Assembly: GCA_963744905.1 (NCBI GenBank)
Contig: CAVUUV010000005.1
Location: forward strand, 248,001 to 312,000
DNA length: 64,000 nucleotides
Direction of reading: 5' to 3'
Source: DATFFO01 sp963744905
GTDB taxonomy: Bacteria; Actinomycetota; Acidimicrobiia; Spongiisociales; ZC4RG35
Shown here: positions 57,053 to 64,000 of the stretch, piece after piece
Layout: the number at the start of each line of letters is the position of its first letter
Numbering within the stretch: position 1 is the first letter of the stretch
Translations under genes and position numbers: made by a program
The notes under the pieces: generated by a model
What the model saw: only the letters and a program-made list of their open reading frames with translations
Databases searched by the model: none
Told to the model about the DNA's origin: nothing

Positions 57053-57367
57053 TTGACCTTATTGGTGATCGCCCAACAAACCGGCAGCGGTGCGGGATCC
57101 CTTATTTTCCTCGTGCTCATGGTGGCGGTGTTCTGGTTTCTGATAATCCGCCCCCAACGCAACCGGCAGAAGAAGCAGCGGGACCTGGCCGAATCCGTCC
57201 AGGTCGGCGACGACATCACGACCATCGGGGGTCTCAAGGGACGGGTGACCAGAATCGATGGCGACGACATCGTCCTGGACATAGAGCAGGGACGGCTCAG
57301 AGTATCGAGACGGGCAATATCGAGCCGGCTGGGGGACACCGAATCAGAGGGCTCCGAGAGCGAGTGA
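57053..57367 (+). CDS. yajC: Preprotein translocase subunit YajC
   Basis: 104 residues. One N-terminal membrane helix (SLIFLVLMVAVFWFLIIRPQRN) with the family motif RPQR, then the conserved VQVGDDITTIGGLKGRVTRIDGDDIVL. YajC associates with SecDF-YidC. TTG 57053 follows a GAGAGGT site; GTG 57065 is an alternative. secD starts 4 bp downstream. Confidence 0.94.
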   Translation: MTLLVIAQQTGSGAGSLIFLVLMVAVFWFLIIRPQRNRQKKQRDLAESVQVGDDITTIGGLKGRVTRIDGDDIVLDIEQGRLRVSRRAISSRLGDTESEGSESE

Positions 57368-57371
57368 CTCC

Positions 57372-58750
57372 GTGCGGCGACGTCTGATCGGACTCGTGAT
57401 CGTGTTCGTCATCGCCTGGGGAGGGCTGGCGGCGACATTCCTGAGCGGAATGACCCCCAAGCTCGGCCTCGACCTCCAGGGCGGTGTGTCGGTCGTTCTC
57501 ACGGCCCCCGAGGGGACCGACCCCGCCCTGATCGATGTGGCGGTAGAGGTCATGCGGCGCCGGATCGAGGACTTCGGCGGTGTCCAGGAACCCGAGATCG
57601 CCGTCACCGGCGGCAACACCGTCCAGGTCCAACTCCCCGGCGTTGAGTCGAGGGAACGCGCCATCGAGGCAGTCGGCCGAACCGGCAAGCTGTCGTTTCA
57701 CCCGGTTCTCCTCGACGAACCGACACCCAGGACAACGTCTGCTCGAACTCGGACCAACCCTCCGATCAGGGCATCGCCACCGTTCAGCCGGCCGATCCTC
57801 AAAAGGACGTCCCCCTGGTGTTGGGCAAGGAGTGCCTGGCCGGCGAGGACGTGGCCGATTCGATCCCCGTCTTCAACACCCAGACCAGCTCATGGGTGGT
57901 TCAACTGGACCTGGCCAGCTCGGGATCACAGGCCTTCGCCGACCTCACCGCCCACGCCGCCGGGTTCCCCGTGGGGGACCCCCGGCGCCAGATCGCCATC
58001 GTCCTCGACGACAAGATAGTGACCGCCCCACCGGTGGCTGCGGAGGTTTCACCCGCCACCGGGATCAGCGGGGGTAGCGCCATCATCACGCTGGGTAGCA
58101 GCAAGGACGCCGAACAGGAAGCCAAGGACACGGCCGTGGTCCTGCGATACGGCTCGCTGCCGGTCTCGTTCCAACGCTCCCAGGTGGTGACGGTGTCCGG
58201 AACGCTGGGCTCCGACTCGCTGCGATCCGGCATCATTGCCGGGCTCATCGGCTTGGTGCTGGTGGCAGGGGTCCTCCTGGCCATGTATCGCTCCCTGGGG
58301 ATCGTGGCGATCGTCGGCCTGACAGTGTTCGGCTCCCTGCTGATCACTATCTTCTCCCTGCTGGGAGCCGTCCAGGGCCTCACCCTGACTCTGGCGGGGG
58401 TGACCGGGATCATCGTCTCGGTCGGCATCACCGCCGATAGCTACATCGTCCACTTCGAGGCGGTGAAAGAGGAGATCCGCAACGGCACCGACGTCCTCGA
58501 GGCAGCGGAGCTTGGGTTCAAGAGAGCCTGGCGCACCATCCTCACCGCCGACACCGTGAGCCTCATCGCCGCCACCCTGCTCTGGTTCCTGGCGGTGGGG
58601 GCCGTCAAGGGCTTCGCTCTCGCCCTGGGCATCGCCACCCTCCTCGACATCGTGATCGTCCGCACCTACGAGCGTCGTGCCGTAGCCGTTCTCGCCGGCA
58701 CCCCGCTGGGTGAGGGCGGGTCCTTCTCGATGACGGGAGCGGCACGATGA
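57372..58750 (+). CDS. secD: Protein translocase subunit SecD, single-base frameshift
   Basis: Starts at GTG 57372 (MRRRLIGLVIVFVIAWGGLA, first helix; GLDLQGGVSVVL family motif). The first frame loses similarity after SFHPVLLDEP at about 57720. The frame one base over continues DTQDNVCSNSDQ...LVLGKECLAGEDVADSIPVF through the five C-terminal membrane helices, with GRSIVITLG-like (GSAIITLG) and GSDSLRSGIIAGLIGLVLV. The span of 1379 nt is one base short of 460 codons, so one base is missing near 57720. The SecDF proton-driven motor is important in all bacteria, so a sequencing deletion is more likely than a true null. About 459 residues once corrected. Confidence 0.85.
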
Positions 58751-59703
58751 CCGGTCTTCATCGTCTGATGAGAGGTGAGACAGAGATCGGATTCGTTCGC
58801 CATGCCAATCGCTGGTTCCTCGGATCAGGGGCGGCGATTCTCATCTCGGTCCTGGCCGTCCTCTTCCTCCACCTCAACTTCGGGATCGACTTCCGGGGCG
58901 GTGAGGCCCTTTCGACCGCCAACCCCGCCGGTGCCACGGTCCCCGAGATCCGGGCCGCGGTGAGCAATGCCGGCGCAGGCGAAACGACCATCCAGCTGAT
59001 CAACAACGGCGAAGCCGTTCGTATCCAGACCGATGTCCTCCAACCGGATCAGGAAACAGCCCTGATCGCCGCCGTGGCCCAGGTCACCGGCACCGAACCG
59101 GCCCAGGTTTCGGCCGATTCGGTCGGCCCTACCTTCGGAAGTCTGGTGGCTCGCCAGGCCTTGATCGCCCTGGTGGTGTTCCTGGCCGTCGTCGCCCTCT
59201 ACATGACGATGCGGCTCGAATTCAAGATGGCCGTGGTCGGCCTGGTGGCTCTGGCCCACGACCTGATCATCACGGTCGGGGTGTACGCCTTGACCGGCTT
59301 CGAGGTGACGCCGGCCACGGTGGTAGCCATCCTCACCATCCTCGGCTACTCCCTCTACGACACCGTCGTGGTGTTCGACAAGGTGGACGAGTACGTCGGA
59401 TCGATGGACAAGAGCACCTACAGCGACATCGTTGAACGGGCCATGAACGCCGTTCTGGCCCGTTCGCTGGCCACTTCGCTCACCTCCCTGCTGCCGGTGG
59501 GCAGCATTCTGGTGGTCGGGTCATTCGTTCTCGGTGCTCCTGCACTGCGGGAGTTCGCCCTGGCCCTGTTCGTCGGCATGGCGGCGGGCACCTACTCGTC
59601 CGTGTTCCTGGCCGGGCCGATGCTGGCACGGTGGAAAGAGGGTGAGGAAGAGTGGCAGGAGAAGCGCCGTCGTCTAGAGGCTCGTCAGGCTCGCAAGAGC
59701 TGA
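58747..59703 (+). CDS. secF: Protein translocase subunit SecF
   Basis: 318 residues with six predicted membrane helices. N-terminal FGIDFRGGEALS is the SecF family motif, then VGPTFGSLVARQALIALVVF and YSLYDTVVVFDKVDEY. It pairs with SecD to use the proton gradient for late steps of export. ATG 58747 overlaps the secD stop. The C-terminal ~25 residues are strongly charged. Confidence 0.96.
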   Translation: MTGLHRLMRGETEIGFVRHANRWFLGSGAAILISVLAVLFLHLNFGIDFRGGEALSTANPAGATVPEIRAAVSNAGAGETTIQLINNGEAVRIQTDVLQPDQETALIAAVAQVTGTEPAQVSADSVGPTFGSLVARQALIALVVFLAVVALYMTMRLEFKMAVVGLVALAHDLIITVGVYALTGFEVTPATVVAILTILGYSLYDTVVVFDKVDEYVGSMDKSTYSDIVERAMNAVLARSLATSLTSLLPVGSILVVGSFVLGAPALREFALALFVGMAAGTYSSVFLAGPMLARWKEGEEEWQEKRRRLEARQARKS

Positions 59704-59719
59704 GGCATAAAATGGCTCG

Positions 59720-60238
59720 GTGGAGCCATTTGCCAGCCTGATTCGCGACATCCCCGACTTCCCCGAGCCCGGGGTCATGTTCAAGGACATCACCCCCATA
59801 CTCGCCGACCACACCACCTTCGCCAGCCTGGTGAGAGCCATGACCGAGCCTTTCCTCGGTGACGGTGTCACCAAGGTGGCCGGCATCGAGGCGCGCGGTT
59901 TCACCCTCGCCGCACCGATCGCCCTCCGCCTGGACGCGGGGCTCATCCCGATCCGCAAGCCGGGCAAGCTCCCTTATGAGACGCTGGGCGAGGAGTACAG
60001 CCTCGAATACGGGACCGATCGACTGGAGATGCACACCGACGCTGCCAGCTCATCAGATCGGGTCCTGATCGTCGACGACGTCATCGCCACCGGGGGCACG
60101 GCCGCCGCCGCCCGACGTCTCGTCGAGCGCGTCGGCGCAGAGGTGGTGGGCTTCTCGGTCTTCATCGAGCTCGCATTCCTGAACGGCAAACAGGCCCTGG
60201 GGGATCTCCCATACCATGCCCTCCTCGTATACGACTGA
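59720..60238 (+). CDS. apt: Adenine phosphoribosyltransferase
   Basis: 172 residues. N-terminal IRDIPDFPEPGVMFKDITPIL and the PRPP motif VLIVDDVIATGGTA are diagnostic; EARGFTLAAPIA is the adenine-side loop. It salvages adenine to AMP. GTG 59720 start, 16 bp after secF. Its 3' end overlaps the rel start by 23 bp. The order secD-secF-apt-rel is the usual one in actinobacteria. Confidence 0.96.
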   Translation: MEPFASLIRDIPDFPEPGVMFKDITPILADHTTFASLVRAMTEPFLGDGVTKVAGIEARGFTLAAPIALRLDAGLIPIRKPGKLPYETLGEEYSLEYGTDRLEMHTDAASSSDRVLIVDDVIATGGTAAAARRLVERVGAEVVGFSVFIELAFLNGKQALGDLPYHALLVYD

Positions 60239-62390
60239 CGTAGATCCCGCCCCGGCCACCTTCGCCGACGTCCTGGAAGTCTTCGCCGGCCATCATCCTG
60301 AAGAGGACACCCAGCTGCTCACGCGGGCATTCGAGCTGGCCGATTCGGCCCACAGGGGTCAAACCCGCAAGACCGGCCATCCCTACATCACCCATCCGCT
60401 GGCGGTGGCATGGCATCTGGCCCACTACGGCCTGGATGCGGCCACTGTCGCCGCCGCCCTGCTCCACGACACGGTGGAAGACACCGAGGTGACGCTCGAG
60501 CAGCTCACCGCCGAGTTCGGCCCCGAGATCGCGGCTCTGATCGACGGAGTCACCAAGCTGGATCGCATCGAGTACGCATCGAAGGAGGAGGCCCAGGCCG
60601 CCACCATCCGCAAGATGGTCGTGGCTATGGCCCAGGACGTCCGGGTCCTGTTGATCAAGCTCGTCGACCGCCTCCACAACATCCGTACCGTCTCTGCCCT
60701 TCGCGAGGAGAAACAGCGCCGGGTGGCACGCGAGACCCTGGACATCTACGCCCCTCTGGCACACCGGCTGGGCGTGCAGGAGATCAAGCACGAGCTCGAA
60801 GACCGCTGCTTTGCCATCCTCTACCCCGGGCCCTTCGCCCAGATCGAAGGCAAGCTGGCCGAGCGGGGCGTGGAGCGCAGCGTGTTCATCGAGAAGATGA
60901 TCGCCGAGGTGGAAGGGTTGCTGGCCGAGGCGGGGATCGACGCCGAGGTCACCGGCCGACCCAAGCACCACTATTCGATCTATCGCAAGATGGTCGAACA
61001 GAACCGGCCGTTCGAGGAGATACACGACCTGATAGGAATCCGGGTCATCGTCGGCTCCACCCGCGACTGCTATGCCGCCCTGGGACTGATCCACAGCCAT
61101 TGGGTCCCGCTGTCGGGACGCTTCAAGGATTACGTGGCCATGCCCAAACTCAACCTGTACCAGAGTCTCCACACCACCGTCATCGGACCCGACGGCAAGC
61201 CTCTCGAAGTCCAGTTACGCAGCGAGGAGATGCACCGCCGTGCCGAATCGGGAATCGCCGCACACTGGCGCTACAAGGAGGGGGTCGGCCAGGATCAACG
61301 CTGGCTCGATCTCGAGGACCTGGCCGACCCCACCGAGGATCTAACCGAGTTCCTGACCACCCTGAAGCTCGACCTGTATCAGGACGAGGTGTTCGTACTG
61401 ACGCCGGCCGGAGACGTCAAGACACTCCCCGCAGGGGCGACCGCGGTGGACTTCGCTTATGCAGTCCACACAGAGGTGGGGCATCGTTGCGTGGGAGCCA
61501 AGATCAACGGCCGGCTCCTGCCGTTGTCAACCCGCCTGTCCTCGGGCGACATCGTCGAGATCCTCACCTCGCGCCGCCCCGACAGCGGGCCGAGCCGGGA
61601 CTGGTTGACCTTCGTTCGCACGTCTCGAGCACGGTCCAAGATCAAGCAGTGGTTCCTGAAGGAACGGCGAGATCAGACCCTGACAGAGGGTCGGGAACAG
61701 CTCCTCGCCGCCATGTCCAAGGAGTTCGGCGACCTCCACGCCCACGAACGCGACGGGCTACTCGGTCAAACTGCAGAAGACCTCGGGTTTCGTGACCTCG
61801 ACTCCCTCTTCATAAAGGTGGGGGAGGGCGGCTTGGCTGCCTCCACTGCGGTGGCGAGGGCCAGACGGCTTCGCTCACCCGAGCCCGTGGACGAACGCGT
61901 CCCCTTCGTCGCCCGGCATCGCCCCGCCGACCGCCCCGGGCCGGAGGTGGTCGTCGAGGGGCTGGACGACATGCTGGTGCGGCTTGCCCGGTGCTGTCAG
62001 CCGGTCCCCGGTGACCGCATCGAGGGATTCGTGACGGTGGGACGGGGAGTCTCGGTTCACAGATCCGATTGCGCCAACGTCGGTGCCCTGCGCGAGCAGC
62101 GCGAGCGGATGGTCGACGTGTCCTGGGCAACAGATCGCATCTCCACATTTGCCGTCTGGATCCAGGTGGAGGCTCTCGATCGAACCCTGCTCCTGCGTGA
62201 CGTGACCGCGGTGATCTCCGAAACCGGGGGCAACATCACCGCCTCGTCCACCGTGACCGGACGCGACCGTGTCGCCGTGCTCCGTTACGAAGTGGAACTG
62301 TCCGACGCCGGCCAGTTGCCCCGTATGCTCGCCGACATCCGCGGTGTGGACGGAGTGTTCGCTGTGTCTCGAATCCTCGAACCGGAATGA
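60216..62390 (+). CDS. rel: Bifunctional (p)ppGpp synthetase/hydrolase Rel
   Basis: 724 residues. Hydrolase HD domain: HPLAVAWHLAHYGLDAATVAAALLHDTVEDTEV with HDxxED intact. Synthetase: GRPKHHYSIYRKM and RFKDYVAMPKLNLYQSLHTTV. TGS domain DEVFVLTPAGDVKTLPAGATAVDFAYAVHTEVGH, a zinc-finger/conserved-cysteine region ARCCQPVPGDRIEGFVT, and a C-terminal ACT domain. Both active sites look intact, so it makes and removes the alarmone of the stringent response. ATG 60216 lies inside apt. Confidence 0.97.
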   Translation: MPSSYTTDVDPAPATFADVLEVFAGHHPEEDTQLLTRAFELADSAHRGQTRKTGHPYITHPLAVAWHLAHYGLDAATVAAALLHDTVEDTEVTLEQLTAEFGPEIAALIDGVTKLDRIEYASKEEAQAATIRKMVVAMAQDVRVLLIKLVDRLHNIRTVSALREEKQRRVARETLDIYAPLAHRLGVQEIKHELEDRCFAILYPGPFAQIEGKLAERGVERSVFIEKMIAEVEGLLAEAGIDAEVTGRPKHHYSIYRKMVEQNRPFEEIHDLIGIRVIVGSTRDCYAALGLIHSHWVPLSGRFKDYVAMPKLNLYQSLHTTVIGPDGKPLEVQLRSEEMHRRAESGIAAHWRYKEGVGQDQRWLDLEDLADPTEDLTEFLTTLKLDLYQDEVFVLTPAGDVKTLPAGATAVDFAYAVHTEVGHRCVGAKINGRLLPLSTRLSSGDIVEILTSRRPDSGPSRDWLTFVRTSRARSKIKQWFLKERRDQTLTEGREQLLAAMSKEFGDLHAHERDGLLGQTAEDLGFRDLDSLFIKVGEGGLAASTAVARARRLRSPEPVDERVPFVARHRPADRPGPEVVVEGLDDMLVRLARCCQPVPGDRIEGFVTVGRGVSVHRSDCANVGALREQRERMVDVSWATDRISTFAVWIQVEALDRTLLLRDVTAVISETGGNITASSTVTGRDRVAVLRYEVELSDAGQLPRMLADIRGVDGVFAVSRILEPE

Positions 62391-63821
62391 AGTCCGGGCC
62401 TCTTCAGGCCGCACTCTTCGTCCTGGCGCTGGGAGTGCTGGTGGTCGTAGGGGCCACAGTTTCGTTCCAGGGCGATGTGAACGTCGAGGCAGCCACTCTC
62501 CCCACTGGAGCCGTCGCTTCGACAGTGGCGCCCGCTCCCACCACCTCGCCTTCTGTCGCACCGCCATACCACCACCAGCAGCACGACGACTCCGATTCCG
62601 CCGCCGCGGGACGTCTCGATCCTCGCCTACCCCTCCGATGCCGCCGCCGAGATCTCCACCGTCGACGCCGGCGGCCGCCAAGCACGCGGAACGGAGAGCC
62701 TCACCACCAGCCTCAGCGGAGAGGTCACGCTCACCGTCGAAGCGGATGGGTATCGGACCGAGCACCTGACCATCCCGGCTCAGCAATCCGGCCGGGTGGA
62801 GGTATACCTCGACCCACCCGACCAGGTCGTCGACCGAACGATGGTCTTCACCACGGGCAAGGCCCCCAAGCAGGTCGCCTTCACCCCCGATAGTCGGGAG
62901 CTGTGGGTGACCCTCCTCGGAGGCAGGGGGGTGGAGATCTACGACCCGGTGACCGGGGAACTGCTGGACGACGTTGATCTTCCCGAGGCCGGCTCGGTGG
63001 AGGTCATCTTCAATCACTCCGGGGACACTGCATACGTGAGCCAGATGGAAACGGCTCGCGTCTACGAGGTCGACGTCGCCACCCGGACCATGAGGCGCAC
63101 CCTCTCTACTGGAGGCAGTTGGACCAAGGTCGTGGCCCTCTCCCCGGACGAGAAGACACTGTGGGCATCGAACTGGGTCAGTAATGACGTCTCTGAGATC
63201 GACCTGACCACCGGTGAGCTGCGGCGGCGCATGCACACCGTGACCACCCCTCGCGGACTGGCCTTGAACTCGTCGGGGACGAAGCTCTACGTGGCCGGCT
63301 TTGACGCCGGAGACATCGAATCGATGGATCTCGCCACCGGTGAGGGAGAGACCATCTACCACTCCGGCGGGGCCATGCGTCATCTGGTTGCGGATCCGAC
63401 CTCGTCTTCGATCTATGGCTCGGACATGGCGAGGGATCAGATCCTCGTGATCGACACCCGAAACGACACCGTCACCGAGCTGGCGTCGACCGATCGCCTC
63501 CCCAATACCATCGACATCTCTCCCGACGGAGAGTTCCTGGCCGTTTCCAACCGGGGTCGCAACAACCCCGAGACCTACTACCTGCCCGGACCGGAGTGGG
63601 GGTCGATCCTGCTGCTCGACACCTCGGACGGCCACGTTCTGGACGCAGTCGTGGGCGGGAACCAGCCCACAGGCCTCGACATCTCCGCCGACGGGCACTG
63701 GCTGGCCTACTCGGATTTTCTCGATAACCGGGTTACGGTTTTCGCCCTGCCCTCCTCCTCCGATCTCCTCGCCGCCGGGGGTGGAAGGGCGGAGACCTAC
63801 AAGTCGGAGCTAGAGAAATGA
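62387..63821 (+). CDS. Membrane-anchored beta-propeller (YVTN-like) protein, single-base frameshift
   Basis: N-terminal helix (LQAALFVLALGVLVVVGATVSF), then a Thr/Pro-rich linker, where the frame breaks near 62570. The adjacent frame continues PPPRDVSILAYPSDAAAEISTVDAGG..., a PEGA-like segment (VTLTVEADGYRTEHLTIPAQQSGRVEVYLDPP), then repeated propeller blades (KQVAFTPDSRELWVTLLG, VVALSPDEKTLWASNW, LALNSSGTKLYVAGFD, TIDISPDGEFLAVSNRG, GLDISADGHWLAYSDF). The 1435-nt span is 478 codons plus 1, so one extra base in the repetitive CCACCACCAGCAGCAC tract explains the break. Probably extracytoplasmic; role unknown. ATG 62387 overlaps the rel stop. Confidence 0.75.
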
Positions 63822-64000
63822 TCGTCCTGTCCAGAGCGCTCTGGCTGGCCCAGACCAACACATACGTACTTGCCCGACAAAGGGGCGGAATGGCGGTGGT
63901 CGTCGATGCCCCTCCCGATCCCCCCTCCGTCCTGGAACTGCTGGAAGAAGCCCGGCTCACCCCGGTGGCGCTTCTCCTCACCCACGGCCATGTCGATCAC
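63818..64000 (+). CDS. MBL-fold metallo-hydrolase, N-terminal part (partial)
   Basis: 61 codons before the window ends. It begins MIVLSRALWLAQTNTYVLARQ and reaches the zinc motif THGHVDH (HxHxDH) at the edge, typical of glyoxalase II-like hydrolases. A gene of this type follows rel in many actinobacteria. ATG 63818 overlaps the preceding stop. The rest, including the remaining metal ligands, is outside the window. Confidence 0.85.
   Translation, partial: MIVLSRALWLAQTNTYVLARQRGGMAVVVDAPPDPPSVLELLEEARLTPVALLLTHGHVDH

Noticed and set aside
61875..63698. A 607-residue minus-strand open frame
   Set aside because: Antisense to the end of rel and the propeller gene; composition reflects high GC, no domain.

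Overview
The window is high-GC actinobacterial chromosome, most likely from class Acidimicrobiia or a close relative. The case rests on gene content: a phosphatidylinositol mannoside cluster (pgsA-patA-pimA), a mycothiol synthase (mshD), lexA divergent from a LysM gene followed by nrdR, mycobacterial-type LexA boxes (CGAAC-N4-GTTCG), frequent GTG/TTG/CTG starts, and RNase Y beside recA. A GcvT-family protein that resembles DMSP demethylase hints at a marine or saline habitat; this is inference.

Layout. 1-8 kb: housekeeping run rimO(end)-cinA-thpR-recA-rny-miaB-miaA-dapF. 7.9-9.9 kb: SOS locus lexA<>lysM with four LexA boxes, then nrdR. 9.9-13.4 kb: a membrane-anchored hypothetical, dut, three tRNAs (Gly, Cys, Val), a small actinobacterial protein, a frameshifted zincin and tRNA-Val(CAC). 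13.4-23.6 kb: a genomic island in tRNA-Val(CAC), bounded by a 44-bp direct repeat. It carries a Gabija-like pair, three uncharacterised genes and a tightly coupled five-gene operon (small protein, 421-aa protein, P-loop ATPase, PD-(D/E)XK-like nuclease, winged-helix protein). I match that operon to no named system, and it is the best candidate for something undescribed. 24-39.8 kb: accessory and metabolic genes (LLM oxidoreductase/TetR, GAPDH, YihY, DmdA-like, TetR-controlled ABC exporter, pirin, patatin, mshD). 39.9-64 kb: conserved core: thrS, gltA, an EF-G-like GTPase, PIM synthesis, pdxS-pdxT, yebC, acyl-CoA synthetase, ruvCAB, queA-tgt, yajC-secD-secF, apt, rel, a beta-propeller protein and the start of an MBL hydrolase.

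How the parts work together. recA, lexA, lysM and ruvCAB all carry LexA boxes at their promoters, so the window holds a coherent SOS regulon: damage sensing, repressor, probable division checkpoint and Holliday-junction processing. dut and nrdR add nucleotide-pool control. queA-tgt, miaB-miaA and rimO(end) form tRNA and ribosome modification groups. The island is a defence-type cargo block that has lost, or never carried, its own integrase, although putative integrase arm sites remain.

Non-coding structure is rich. There are two copies of a ~160-bp MITE with TA duplications at CTAG targets, each exactly at a TAG stop codon; a second MITE-like element with CTAAG duplications; a 54-bp minisatellite (5.9 copies) with a G-quadruplex tract before queA; and several operator palindromes. 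Four genes (a zincin, the gajB-like helicase, secD and the beta-propeller gene) each carry a single-base frameshift. Because secD is normally essential, sequencing indels are a likely cause for at least some of them.
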